Positions 7,030 to 16,002 are shown, counted from the stretch's first letter. The stretch is DNA of 64,000 nucleotides from Nocardia goodfellowii (GCF_017875645.1 NZ_JAGGMR010000001.1:2666001-2730000); one strand, 5' to 3'. Notes: generated by a model not told the origin, from the sequence alone. A program made the numbers and translations.

Positions 7030-9441
7030 TTATGCCGAAGTGGTCGCGCCCGACCTCGCCACCGCACCGTTGTCGGCGCTCTCCTCCGCGGGCTTGCGAC
7101 GACGCCGGGCACGGACCGGCTTCTCCTCCGAATCCGCTTCCGCAGCACCATTTTCCGCGTTGACGCTGCCGTTCTCGGCCGTGGCTTCGGCAGCGGGCTT
7201 GCGGGTGCGTCGACGCTTGACCGGGGCCTCGGCGGGTTCGCCGTCACCCTGGCTGGCGGTTTCGCCGACCGTGGCCGTGCTGTCGCCGTTGCTCGTGGTG
7301 TCGGCGGCGGGCTTGCGGGTGCGCTGACGCTTGACCGGGGCCTCGGCGGGTTCGCCGTCGCCTTGGTTCGCGGTTTCATCGAGCGTGGCCGTGCTGTCGC
7401 CGTTGCTCGTGGCTTGGGCGGCTGTGGCCGTGCTCTCGCCGTTGTCCGTGGTGTCGGCGGCGGGCTTGCGGGTGCGTCGACGCTTGACCGGGGCCTCGGC
7501 GGGTTCGCCGTCACCCTGGCTCGCGGTTTCGCTTGCCGTGGTGCTGTCACCGTTGTCCGTGGCCTTGGCGGCTGTGGCCTCGAGGTCACTCGTGCCCGCG
7601 CTGTGGGCGGTCGTGGCCTCGCTGACACCACTGCCCGCGGCTTGGGCGACCGTGGTGTTGCCCGCACCGGTGTCCGCGGCTTCGGTGTCCGCGCGCTTGC
7701 CATCACCGTTGTGGGTGGTTTCGGCGTCCGCGGCCTTACGGGTGCGTCGGCGTGCGGGCTTCTCCTCCGGCGCGACCTCGGCCGACACCAGCTCGGTGCC
7801 GGTGGCCTCAGTGACCTCGGCGGCCGCGCCCTCGCCCGCGGGCTTGCGGCGGCGGCGACGGCGGCGGGCCGGTTGATCCGCGCTGTCCGAACCCGCGTCG
7901 ACGCTCTCGACCATGGCTTCGGTGTCACCGTTGCTCGTCACAGCTGAGGTGTCGCCGTTGCTGGTCGCGGCCTCGGCGTCGCCGCTCGACTTGCCGCGGC
8001 GGCGGCGACGGCGGGTAGGCGCCGCGGTGTCGTCCGAAACAGGTTCGGCGGCAGCGGTTTCCTCGTTGCCGGTGCCGTTTTCGGCGGCTTCGTCCAGCGG
8101 CTGACCGCGCAGCGTCCGCCTGCGGTTGCGCTTGCGCGGGGCACGCGGTTCGCGCTCCACGACGACGGCGTCCTCGTCGCGCGCGGGCTTGGCCTTGCGG
8201 ACCTGACCCGTCGCATCGGCGGGAATACCGAGATCGGTGAACAGATGCGGCGAGCGCGAGTACGTCTCGACCGGTTCCGGAATGCCCAGCCCGAGCGCCT
8301 TGTCGATACCGGCCCAGCGGTTCAACTCGTCCCAGTCGATCAGGGTGACCGCGACACCGGTGCGCCCGGCGCGACCGGTACGGCCGATGCGGTGCACGTA
8401 GGTCTTCTCGTCCTCCGGGCACTGATAGTTGATGACGTGGGTGACATCGTCGATGTCGATGCCGCGCGCGGCCACGTCGGTCGCGACCAGCACGTCGATC
8501 TTGCCGGTGCGGAACTTGGTCAGCGCCTTCTCGCGCGCGATCTGCCCGAGGTCACCGTGTACCGCACCGACCGCGAAACCACGGTCGGCCAGTTCGTCGG
8601 CCACCTTCTGCGCGGTGCGCTTGGTGCGGGTGAAGATCATGGTGGCGCCGCGACTCTCGGCCTGCAGGATCTTGGCCACCAGTTCGCTCTTGTCCAGCGC
8701 GTGCGCCCGGTAGACGAACTGCGTAGTCCGATCGTGCACCGAGGACGCATGGGCTTCCTCGGCCCGGATGTGCGTGGGCTTGGTGAGGAAGGTGCGGGCC
8801 AGGGTGATGATCGGGCCCGGCATGGTGGCCGAGAACAGCATGGTCTGGCGCTTGTCCGGAACCATGGTGAGGATGCGCTCGATATCGGGCAGGAAGCCCA
8901 GATCCAGCATCTCGTCGGCTTCGTCGAGCACCAGCACGCCGACCTTGCCGAGGATCAGGTGGTTCTGGTTGGCCAGGTCCAGCAGGCGGCCGGGGGTGCC
9001 CACGACCACGTCGACGCCGGCCCGCAGCGCGGCGATCTGGGTGTCGTAGGGGCGTCCGCCGTAGATCGAGGCGACCTTCAGCGAGCCCTGATGGTTCTTC
9101 AGGTACTTGGCGGCGTTCACCAGGTCGGAGGTGACCTGGATGCACAGCTCTCGGGTCGGCACGATGATCAGTGCGCGGGGTGTGCCGTCCAGCGGCGTGG
9201 TGCCGGTGTCGGCGGTGGCCAGGCGGTGCAGCAGCGGGACGCCGAAACCGAAGGTCTTGCCCATGCCGGTGCGGGCCTGGCCGATGAGGTCTTCGCCGGC
9301 CAGGGCCAGCGGCAGGGTCAGTTCTTGAATGGCGAAGGTGCGGTCGATACCGATCTCGGCGAGCGCGCGGACGATTTCGTCGCGGACGCCCAATTCGGCG
9401 AATGTGGGGCCGAGGTGCGATTCATCCAGTTCGGCGGTCAA
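7030..9441 (-). CDS. rhlE: DEAD-box RNA helicase RhlE with long basic repeat tail
   Basis: 803 residues. The start is TTG, chosen because GGAG lies 7 nt upstream and no other start codon is in frame. The helicase core (about 1-400) has the Q-motif region, Walker A ARTGMGKT, VLDEADEMLD, SAT and HRIGRTGR. Beyond residue about 430 comes a tail of acidic/Ala stretches alternating with basic clusters (RRRRRRKPA, KRRRTRKPA), including three near-identical 24-residue units. The mycobacterial homologue Rv3211 is 527 residues, so the tail is much enlarged. Basic tails of such helicases bind RNA or ribosomes without sequence specificity. The gene has a long upstream region, described separately. Confidence 0.92.
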   Translation of the reverse strand: MTAELDESHLGPTFAELGVRDEIVRALAEIGIDRTFAIQELTLPLALAGEDLIGQARTGMGKTFGFGVPLLHRLATADTGTTPLDGTPRALIIVPTRELCIQVTSDLVNAAKYLKNHQGSLKVASIYGGRPYDTQIAALRAGVDVVVGTPGRLLDLANQNHLILGKVGVLVLDEADEMLDLGFLPDIERILTMVPDKRQTMLFSATMPGPIITLARTFLTKPTHIRAEEAHASSVHDRTTQFVYRAHALDKSELVAKILQAESRGATMIFTRTKRTAQKVADELADRGFAVGAVHGDLGQIAREKALTKFRTGKIDVLVATDVAARGIDIDDVTHVINYQCPEDEKTYVHRIGRTGRAGRTGVAVTLIDWDELNRWAGIDKALGLGIPEPVETYSRSPHLFTDLGIPADATGQVRKAKPARDEDAVVVEREPRAPRKRNRRRTLRGQPLDEAAENGTGNEETAAAEPVSDDTAAPTRRRRRRGKSSGDAEAATSNGDTSAVTSNGDTEAMVESVDAGSDSADQPARRRRRRRKPAGEGAAAEVTEATGTELVSAEVAPEEKPARRRTRKAADAETTHNGDGKRADTEAADTGAGNTTVAQAAGSGVSEATTAHSAGTSDLEATAAKATDNGDSTTASETASQGDGEPAEAPVKRRRTRKPAADTTDNGESTATAAQATSNGDSTATLDETANQGDGEPAEAPVKRQRTRKPAADTTSNGDSTATVGETASQGDGEPAEAPVKRRRTRKPAAEATAENGSVNAENGAAEADSEEKPVRARRRRKPAEESADNGAVARSGATTSA
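7193..7531. repeat. Three 72-bp repeats in the rhlE tail
   Basis: Near-identical 72-bp copies at 7193-7264, 7307-7378 and 7460-7531 encode the 24-residue unit beginning ETASQGDGEPAEAP and ending VKRRRTRKPA. Spacers are 42 and 81 bp and contain degenerate NGDSTAT units. Copy number is likely to vary between strains by recombination. Confidence 0.85.
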
Positions 9442-9879
9442 TAGGGTCTCCGCCAGACCGGGCTCTTGTTCGACAGTGATCTTGCTCAGGGTTCGTGCCT
9501 TCCTCGTAGCGCGTCACGCGCGCACGAGGCGTGGGGCGGGCCGGCCGGCCCGCGATGACCACGTATCCGCCTGTGATGTTCACCGTCCGGGCCGCTGGCA
9601 CGATGTTCGCGACGGGTGCCGTGGATACGGCAGCTACCTGGGACATCGGCGCGGGCAAGGGTGATGCGGATCTGGTGCGCGCACATTTTCTCGGACAGCG
9701 GGATTCGCCGCTCCAGGCGCGAAACTTTCCGTTGTCCATGGTGATTGTAGCGTGATATGGTGCGCGCCCCGAATTGCCGCCTGCGTAATTCCGAAATCGC
9801 GCCCGTGGAGACCGGTAATTACGGACAAACCGGTCGTGCGTGTTACCGCCGGTATCAGGATGTGTGAGACATTCTTCGG
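9442..9879. promoter_or_regulatory. Divergent rhlE / hydrolase intergenic region with structured rhlE leader
   Basis: 438 bp with no convincing gene. On the minus strand TACAAT (9749-9744) is a good -10 box, which would give rhlE an untranslated leader of roughly 300 nt. The leader contains a perfect 18-bp all-GC palindrome (9536-9553) and a hairpin with 5+5-bp stems (9503-9528), 62 nt before the TTG start. Long structured leaders are typical of bacterial RNA-helicase and cold-shock mRNAs; autoregulation is inference. The part nearest 9880 is less GC-rich and presumably holds the promoter of the alpha/beta hydrolase gene. Confidence 0.5.
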
Positions 9880-10932
9880 GTGAGTTTCGCTGACACCGTC
9901 TCAATCGCCGCGCGCAATGTCTGGGCGCTGACTTTCGGCCCCGGCGTCGAAGCCCCGAATCCCACGCCGTCGACCGTGCTGTGGGACGCACCGCACCGTC
10001 TGCTGCGGCGTTTCGAGGGAGACGAAACATCCAGCGCGGCAAGCGATTCCGCGGTCCTGCTGGTTCCGCCACTGGCCGCCCCCGCGACCTGCTTCGACCT
10101 GCGCCCCGAACAGAGCCTGGCCCGATTCCTGCTGGAAACCGGCCGCGCGCCCTACGTCGTCGACTACGGCGAAATCACCTTCGCCGACCGCAGGCTGGGC
10201 TTCGAGGACTGGATCGACGACATCCTGCCCGACGCGATTCTGCGCGCCTCCGCCGATCGCGGCGGCGCACCCGTCGATCTGATCGGCTGGTCCATCGGCG
10301 GCACCCTCGCGCTGCTGACCGCGGCCGCGCACGCGCACCTGCCGATCCGCTCGGTCACCGCGGTCGGCGCACCGCTGAACTACGACAAGATGACCGGTAT
10401 CCCGCAACTGCGCGCGGTCGCGAAATTGACCGGCGGCATCGCCACCTCCACCGCGGTCCGCGCGATCGGCGGCATCCCCGCCGGGCTCACCCGCGCGGCC
10501 TACAGGGTCACCGCGTGGGACCGCGAACTCACCCGCCCTTGGTTCGTGGCGAGCAATATCGCCCGCACCGAAACCCTGGCCAAGATGGAATCCATCGACC
10601 GCTTCATGGCCGAGATGCCCGGCTACCCGGGCCGCTTCTACGGCCAGCTGTGGGGCCGGTTCATCCTGCACAACGACATCGGCAACGGCGTTCTGCGCCT
10701 CGGCGAACGCACCATCGCGCTGGCCGACGTCACCGCGCACGTCCTGCTGGTCGGCGGACCGTCCGACGTCATCACCCCGGCCGCCGCCGTCGAGGCGGGT
10801 ACCCGCACGCTCACCGGCGCCGCCTCACTGCGGTACGAAACCGCGCCGGGCAGCCACCTGGGCATCCTCACCGGCGAGACCGCCCGCGACACCACGTGGA
10901 CGTACCTGGACAAATTCCTGTCCGAGCTCTGA
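9880..10932 (+). CDS. Alpha/beta hydrolase, PHA-synthase-like
   Basis: 350 residues from GTG. The sequence has an alpha/beta-hydrolase fold with nucleophile elbow GWSIGG (Ser near 142), a late catalytic Asp in GGPSDVITP and His in PGSHLGIL. The N-terminal PHRLLRRF stretch and the TWTYLDKFL end resemble the PhaC/poly-3-hydroxybutyrate-synthase-like hydrolases of actinobacteria. True PHA synthases use Cys as nucleophile (GxCxG); here it is Ser, so a lipase or esterase role is more likely. It is 49 nt upstream of the ferritin-like gene in the same direction. Confidence 0.8.
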   Translation: MSFADTVSIAARNVWALTFGPGVEAPNPTPSTVLWDAPHRLLRRFEGDETSSAASDSAVLLVPPLAAPATCFDLRPEQSLARFLLETGRAPYVVDYGEITFADRRLGFEDWIDDILPDAILRASADRGGAPVDLIGWSIGGTLALLTAAAHAHLPIRSVTAVGAPLNYDKMTGIPQLRAVAKLTGGIATSTAVRAIGGIPAGLTRAAYRVTAWDRELTRPWFVASNIARTETLAKMESIDRFMAEMPGYPGRFYGQLWGRFILHNDIGNGVLRLGERTIALADVTAHVLLVGGPSDVITPAAAVEAGTRTLTGAASLRYETAPGSHLGILTGETARDTTWTYLDKFLSEL

Positions 10933-10981
10933 GGGGAGCGCGGGCCACAGGTTTCCCCGAACGCGACTACGCTGGGCGGCT

Positions 10982-11683
10982 ATGGGAGCACAGAGTTCGG
11001 GAGCAAGGGGATTTTCGTTGACCGATCAGGCCCTCGCGCCGATCGAATCGGACCACCCCGGCGTCACCGACCTGTTCGCCGTGCTGGCCTACGGCGAGAT
11101 CTCGGCGTTCTACCGGCTGACCGAAGAGGCCAAATTGTCGCCGACGCTGCGCGGCAAGATCGCGGTAGCGAAGATGGCGGCCTCCGAGATGCGCCACTTC
11201 GAGACCTTGGAGGCGGCGCTGTCCGCACGCGGCGCCGACGCCTTCGACGCGATGGCGCCGTTCGTGCGCGCCCTGGATGCCTATCACGCGTCCACCGACC
11301 CCTCCACCTGGCTGGAGTCGATGGTGAAGTTCTACGTCGGTGACGGCATCGCCGCCGACTTCTACACCGAGATCGCCGACTCGCTGCCCGACGACGTGGC
11401 CAACGTGGTGCGCGATGTGCTCGCCGAGACCAGCCACTCCGAGTTCGTGGTGGAAGAGGTCCGCAGCGCCGTGCAGACCAGCAGGTCCGAACGCGACCGG
11501 CTCACACTGTGGGGCCGCCGCCTGCTGGGCGAGGCGATCACCCAGGCGCAGTACGTGATGGCGCAGCGCGACGAGCTCACCGAACTGGTGCTCGGCTCGG
11601 CCGGTGATCTCAACGGCATCGCCGCCTTGTTCGAACGCATGCAGGACAGCCACGCCAAGCGCATGGCTGTCCTGGGCCTCTGA
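10982..11683 (+). CDS. Ferritin-like diiron protein (Rv3210c-like, MiaE-type fold)
   Basis: 233 residues, mostly helical. Glu/His pairs sit in positions expected for a diiron four-helix bundle: AYGEISAFYR, ASEMRHFETLE, and a second half with DVLAETSHSEFVVEE. Annotated members are called tRNA-(ms2io6A)-hydroxylase-like or ferritin-like. It matches Rv3210c by position and length. The substrate is unknown. The gene converges on the sortase-like gene with almost no spacer. Confidence 0.8.
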   Translation: MGAQSSGARGFSLTDQALAPIESDHPGVTDLFAVLAYGEISAFYRLTEEAKLSPTLRGKIAVAKMAASEMRHFETLEAALSARGADAFDAMAPFVRALDAYHASTDPSTWLESMVKFYVGDGIAADFYTEIADSLPDDVANVVRDVLAETSHSEFVVEEVRSAVQTSRSERDRLTLWGRRLLGEAITQAQYVMAQRDELTELVLGSAGDLNGIAALFERMQDSHAKRMAVLGL

Positions 11684-11684
11684 A

Positions 11685-12296
11685 TCAGCCTGTGGGCCGG
11701 GTTGATTGCGCGATCACGAAATAGTTGTCGTCGGTGGGTTCGCCATCGACGACATCACAGTTGGCGAGAATCAGTCGGCCCGGTACCGCTTTGCGTAGCT
11801 CGTGCCGGCTGAGCAACGAGCCTTTCGGCAGCGGGCCAACGGATTCCACCGTGTACTCCAGCACTCCGTTGGGCGTGCGGAGCACGACCAGGTCGCCCGG
11901 CCGGACCACCCGCAGGGCCCGGAAAGGCGCCGCGCGTTTCGCGTAGTTGTGCCCGGCCACCAGGACTGTCTGCTTGGTTTCCGTTCCCGGCAAACCACTT
12001 TCGCCCCACCACACCGGCAATTCGTCGACCGGATTCAACTGCTGTCCACCGGCGCCGCCGCGCAGCAATTTCTCGGGGTGCAGCGGGCTGCTCAAATAGG
12101 TCTCGCCGGTGGGGGAGCGCACTTCGATATCGGTCGGCTCGGCCGGTTCGATCACCGCACCGTCCGGCGCCGTCGCGACGATATGCGACGGCACCGGTGC
12201 GCGGTCCGGGGGTGGCAACGACACGCTGTCCTCGCCACAGCCCGCGACCGCGCACAGCACGGCCGCACCCACCAGCCAGAGGCGGGCGGCACGCAT
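11685..12296 (-). CDS. Sortase-domain lipoprotein (class E/F-like)
   Basis: 203 residues. The N-terminal signal ends in a lipobox VAGC (Cys20), so it is a probable lipoprotein on the outer face of the membrane rather than the usual TM-anchored sortase. The C-terminal sortase barrel has the catalytic His116 (VAGHNY) and Cys180 (LILANCDV). Where related sortases carry the third catalytic residue Arg (as in HYRDNVVV) this protein reads TDDNYFVIA, so the Arg appears replaced or displaced. It lies 5 nt downstream of the Ala-rich surface-protein gene, the expected arrangement for a dedicated enzyme-substrate pair. Activity is uncertain. Confidence 0.8.
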   Translation of the reverse strand: MRAARLWLVGAAVLCAVAGCGEDSVSLPPPDRAPVPSHIVATAPDGAVIEPAEPTDIEVRSPTGETYLSSPLHPEKLLRGGAGGQQLNPVDELPVWWGESGLPGTETKQTVLVAGHNYAKRAAPFRALRVVRPGDLVVLRTPNGVLEYTVESVGPLPKGSLLSRHELRKAVPGRLILANCDVVDGEPTDDNYFVIAQSTRPTG

Positions 12297-12301
12297 GCGT
12301 C

Positions 12302-13894
12302 TTACCCGCGAATCCGCTTGCGGCGCACCACAAGTGTGGTTGCCGTCGCGGCCACGCCCAAGACACCCACGCCCGCCGCCATGGCCACGATCATCGGCAG
12401 CTTCGAGCCGTCATCCTGGGAGTCGCCGAGCGCCAGTTCGACCGGCGGCAGTTCCCCGGCCAGGGTTTCGACACCGTTGCCGTCGGTCTTGTAGTAGTCG
12501 ACGACCTCGAATTCCCCGTTGCCGTGGAAGACTCCGACCAATTTCACACCGCCGCCGAGCATGATCAGCGTTTCGGTCAGCTTGGTGATGCTGATGCCGG
12601 TGAGCAGTTCGCCGCCCAGGTTCAACGTCGTGACGAGTGCGACACCGGCGGCGATCGCGGCCTCGAGCTGCGCTTTCAGATCGAGTTGAGCTTGCAGCGC
12701 GGCAGTGAGCGCCGCGTTCGCGGCGCCCAACTTGACCTGCCATTCGGTGACGAGCGCCGCCGCCGCGTCGGCGTCGGCTTTCAGCCGCAGTGCGAGCGCC
12801 GCGTCGATCCCGGCCTGCGCCGCGGCCGAAGCGTCGAGGGCCGCCTTGGCGGCGAGCTGCAGCTCGTTCAGCTTCGCCGTCACGCCGGCGACTCCGGCCT
12901 GTGCGGCGGTGACCGCCGCCGAGGCCTTGGCCGCCGCGGCAATGCCTGCCTGCGCCGCCGCCTTCGCGGCGATCTTCTCGACCGCCACCTTGGCTGCCAG
13001 CGCCGCCTCGACGGCAACCTCGGCCTTGGCCGCGAGTTCCGCGGCCGCGACCGCCTCCACCTGGGCCTGGGCGGCCGCTTCGATCTTCAGGGTGGCCTCC
13101 GCGCCGGTGGCCGCCGCGGCCTCCGCGCCCAAGGCGGCGGCTTTGTCGGCGGCCGCACGAGCGGCGGCGGCGGCTTCGTCCGCGGCTTTCCGCGCTGCGA
13201 CGACGGCGGCTTGCGCCGCCGCCACATCCGCCTGTGCCGTGGCGGTGACCTGGGTGGCGACGACGAATTCCTGCTCGGCCTCGACCGAAACCGCCGCGGC
13301 GCGCGACGCTTCGAGGTTCGCCTGGGCCGACACGACCGCGGCCTGCGCGACCGAATCATCGGGACGTGCGGCGGCGGTCGCGGCCGCGGCGGCGTGCGCC
13401 TGCTCGGCGTTCGCCGTGGCACCGGCCGCCGCGGAGACCGCGAGCGCGGCCTGTGCGCGGGCGTCCACATCGGCCGGGGTCAACGCCGCGGTGGCGTCGA
13501 TGTGGATTCCGGTTTCACCTTGCACACCGCCCGGTTGCGGCTGGGTGGCGAGCGGCACGTCGATGGACGGCACGGCCACGGCGGGACTCGGAAGCCGCAC
13601 TTCCGGGGACGGCAGCGTCACGGGCGGAACCTGGACCTGTGCCGTCGGAACAGGCACTCGCACAGTCACATCCGGCAGTTCCGGCGACGGGACCGAGACC
13701 TCGGGCTTGGGCAGATTCAGGTGCAACCCGGGTGCGCTGGTGGACGGCGCGGTGGCGCCGGTGGACGGCGCCGGTGCCGCCGAGGTCGGCTCGGCGGCCG
13801 CGATGGGACCGGCTACTCCGGTGGCGAGCGCTAGAACGGCGCCGGCGGCAGCCAGCCGCCGTAGTCGAGACATGGCGATAGAACGCTCCGACAT
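12302..13894 (-). CDS. Ala-rich coiled-coil surface protein with C-terminal membrane anchor
   Basis: 530 residues from the ATG of MSERSIAMSRLRRL; a second ATG seven codons later is equally possible. It has a signal peptide (cleavage near AAA-EPTS), a Pro/Val-rich stalk (about 40-110), then about 280 residues of strongly Ala-rich heptad-like sequence predicted as a long coiled coil. A short globular part (GNGEFEVVDYYKTDGNG) and a C-terminal TM plus basic tail (VVRRKRIRG) follow. This is the layout of sortase-processed cell-wall proteins, but no LPxTG/LAxTG motif is present; the TM is preceded by DDGSKLP. It forms an operon with the sortase-like gene. I do not recognise the family. Confidence 0.7.
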   Translation of the reverse strand: MSERSIAMSRLRRLAAAGAVLALATGVAGPIAAAEPTSAAPAPSTGATAPSTSAPGLHLNLPKPEVSVPSPELPDVTVRVPVPTAQVQVPPVTLPSPEVRLPSPAVAVPSIDVPLATQPQPGGVQGETGIHIDATAALTPADVDARAQAALAVSAAAGATANAEQAHAAAAATAAARPDDSVAQAAVVSAQANLEASRAAAVSVEAEQEFVVATQVTATAQADVAAAQAAVVAARKAADEAAAAARAAADKAAALGAEAAAATGAEATLKIEAAAQAQVEAVAAAELAAKAEVAVEAALAAKVAVEKIAAKAAAQAGIAAAAKASAAVTAAQAGVAGVTAKLNELQLAAKAALDASAAAQAGIDAALALRLKADADAAAALVTEWQVKLGAANAALTAALQAQLDLKAQLEAAIAAGVALVTTLNLGGELLTGISITKLTETLIMLGGGVKLVGVFHGNGEFEVVDYYKTDGNGVETLAGELPPVELALGDSQDDGSKLPMIVAMAAGVGVLGVAATATTLVVRRKRIRG

Positions 13895-14060
13895 CAGATT
13901 TACGACCCTCTCACTTCGTTGCTTCCGGCGCCGGGAAGCGGGGTCGCCCTTGCCCCGACAACGTCGGGCAACCAGAACGCACGTGCGCCGTGCAGGCGAC
14001 TTGTTCAGCGCCTGCACCAATGTCGTCGCCCAGCGAACAGTTGTTACCGGGTGTTGCCGA

Positions 14061-14909
14061 TCATTCGTTGGCGACCAGTCGCAGCCCGCGCGCGCCGGTC
14101 TCGAGCTTGTCGGTCAACCACACGACGATGCTCTGATCCCGGTCGGCGGCGAGCATCTCGAACGGCACGGCCACCGAGCCGTGCTCGGGATGATCGAAAT
14201 GCAATGTGCCGGAGGCGTCTTCGCCGGGACGGTGCGATCTCCAGCGCTTGGCGAATTCCGGGTCTTTCCGGAGCGCTTCGATGGTCGCGCGCAAAGTGCC
14301 GTCGGCGGGCCAGCGCGATTTCGCGAGATGCAATGCGGCCACGAAATGATCCGCGGCACCCGACCAATCCCGGATGACCGTACGCGCGTTCGGGTTCATG
14401 AACGTGAACCAGGCGAGGTTGGGCCCGTGCTCCTCGTCCAGCATGCCGAGCGGTTCGACGAAATCGGCCCAGGCCGAATTCCAGCCGAGCACATTGAGGC
14501 GGCGGCCGACGACGAAAGCCGGTGTGGGATTCAAGGACCGCAGAATCGCTTCGATGGACTCCGGCAACTGCTCCTGCGGGGTACTGGCGCCGGGGCAGAG
14601 GGCGGAATCCTCGCTGCAGGCGGAGGCCGTGCCGGAGGCGAGGGCGAGCATGCTGAAGTGGCGGCGATCGGCGTCGTCGAGGAGCAGTGCGTCGGCGAGC
14701 GCGCCGATCACCGCGGCCGACGGGTTGCGGTCGCGGCCTTGTTCCAGCCGGGCCAAATAGTCGACGCTGACACCGGCGCGCACCGCGACTTCCTCCCGGC
14801 GCAGCCCGGGGGTGCGCCGCCGGCCGCCGGCCGGCATCCCGACATCGGCCGGGCGCAGCTCGTTGCGCCGGGCGATCAGGAAATCGGCGAACAAGTTCTC
14901 CTCTGCCAC
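14061..14909 (-). CDS. XRE/MmyB-type transcriptional regulator
   Basis: 282 residues. The N-terminal helix-turn-helix (about 10-80) contains the typical RRTPGLRREEVAVRAGVSVDYLARLEQGRDRNPS run; the rest is the MmyB-like ligand-binding domain (PAFVVGRRLNVLGWNSAWADF). These regulators are common in actinobacteria and usually control a neighbouring oxidoreductase or transporter gene, possibly binding a fatty acid. The neighbours here are a surface-protein gene (same strand) and a divergent YceI gene 161 nt away. Its target is unknown. Confidence 0.88.
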   Translation of the reverse strand: MAEENLFADFLIARRNELRPADVGMPAGGRRRTPGLRREEVAVRAGVSVDYLARLEQGRDRNPSAAVIGALADALLLDDADRRHFSMLALASGTASACSEDSALCPGASTPQEQLPESIEAILRSLNPTPAFVVGRRLNVLGWNSAWADFVEPLGMLDEEHGPNLAWFTFMNPNARTVIRDWSGAADHFVAALHLAKSRWPADGTLRATIEALRKDPEFAKRWRSHRPGEDASGTLHFDHPEHGSVAVPFEMLAADRDQSIVVWLTDKLETGARGLRLVANE

Positions 14910-15070
14910 CGCTCCATGGTGCCTCGTCCGCGGACCCGTTGCCTCGCCCTGTCAGTGCCTGGATAGATTTCTCACAGGCCGAAAGTACGTGGTCGCGTTA
15001 TCCCCGCACTGCGAATCCCAGGATAACGGCGGTCTGGTTACCGGCCGCGGTCACGGCGAGGGTGGTTGCC

Positions 15071-15619
15071 ATGACAACTTCGGAATCCACCACTGCCACC
15101 TCGACTCTGAAGCCCGGCGCCTGGGCGCTGGACACCGCGCACTCCACGGTCTCCTTCACCATCCGCCATCTCGGTATCTCCAAGGTGCGCGGCGGCTTCA
15201 CCAAGTTCGAGACCGAGTTCGTCGTGGACGAATCCGGCGCCGCCACCCTCGGCGCCACCATTTACCTGGACAGCTTCGACACCGGCAACGCCGACCGCGA
15301 CGCGCACGTACGCAACGCCGACTTCCTCGATGTCGAGAACCGCCCCACGCTCACCTTCCGCGCGCTCGGGCCGGTCCAGATCGCCGAGAACTTCACCGTC
15401 GAGGGAGAGGCGACCCTGGGCCAGATCACCCAGCCGGTCACCCTCGAGGTCGAGTGGGGCGGCGTGCAGGACTTCCCTCAGGCCGGTGAGCGGCACGCCG
15501 GGTTCTCCGCCACCGGCAGCATCAAGCGCACCGATTTCGGCGTCGGCGGCCACATGCCCGGCATGCTCAGCGACAAGGTGCAGATCGAACTCGACATCGA
15601 GCTGATCGAACCCAAGTAG
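15071..15619 (+). CDS. YceI-family lipid-binding protein
   Basis: 182 residues from the ATG of MTTSESTTATS. It has the YceI lipocalin-like fold: WALDTAHSTVSFTIRHLGISKVRGGF at the N-terminus in pieces, the DVENRPTLTF strand, and a C-terminal ATGSIKRTDFGVG. Family members bind polyisoprenoids or amides inside a beta-barrel; many are secreted, but no signal peptide is seen here, as in cytosolic actinobacterial members. It is divergent from the MmyB regulator. Confidence 0.88.
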   Translation: MTTSESTTATSTLKPGAWALDTAHSTVSFTIRHLGISKVRGGFTKFETEFVVDESGAATLGATIYLDSFDTGNADRDAHVRNADFLDVENRPTLTFRALGPVQIAENFTVEGEATLGQITQPVTLEVEWGGVQDFPQAGERHAGFSATGSIKRTDFGVGGHMPGMLSDKVQIELDIELIEPK

Positions 15620-15719
15620 CCGGTGTTCGCTGTCAGCGCAGGCAGGCTGGTGCCCCGGCATACATGCCCTGGACTAGCCTTGATTCGACAGCACAGGACT
15701 CTAGGTTCGGAGGTTGGCC

Positions 15720-15947
15720 GTGGAGGTCAAGATCGGTATTTCGGATAGCCCGCGCGAGCTCATCATCAACAGCTCGCAGACCGCCGCGGAGGTCGAGGCG
15801 CTGGTGTCCGGTGCGCTGACCGGCGACGGCGGCCTGGTGTCGCTGACCGACGACAAGGGCCGCAAGTTCCTGATCCAGGCCTCGAAGGTCTCTTACGTGG
15901 AGATCGGCACCCCGGCCAGCGGCCGCGTGGGCTTCGCCACGGTCTAG
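15720..15947 (+). CDS. DUF3107 protein (TB9.4-like)
   Basis: 75 residues from GTG, chosen because GGAGG lies 6 nt upstream; a TTG two codons earlier is less likely. MEVKIGISDSPRELII and KVSYVEIG are the conserved parts of DUF3107. The mycobacterial member (TB9.4, Rv3208A) is an ATP-binding-subunit-like small protein and immunodominant antigen. Function is unknown. It ends in a very strong terminator and converges on the tetR gene, as in Rv3208/Rv3208A. Confidence 0.9.
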   Translation: MEVKIGISDSPRELIINSSQTAAEVEALVSGALTGDGGLVSLTDDKGRKFLIQASKVSYVEIGTPASGRVGFATV

Positions 15948-15959
15948 GGTCCCCCCAGC

Positions 15960-16002
15960 AACGACCGAGCCCCTGTCCGGAGCGGACAGGGGCTCGGTCG
16001 TT
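15960..16002. terminator. Strong bidirectional terminator, 20-bp perfect stem
   Basis: Every base from 15960 to 15979 pairs with 16002 back to 15983, leaving a 3-nt GAG loop. It starts 13 nt after the DUF3107 stop and ends 8 nt before the tetR stop, so it serves both convergent genes. Confidence 0.85.

Noticed and set aside
9531..9755. 74-codon open frame in the rhlE/hydrolase gap
   Set aside because: No ribosome site, unremarkable composition, and it covers the predicted rhlE leader and promoter.
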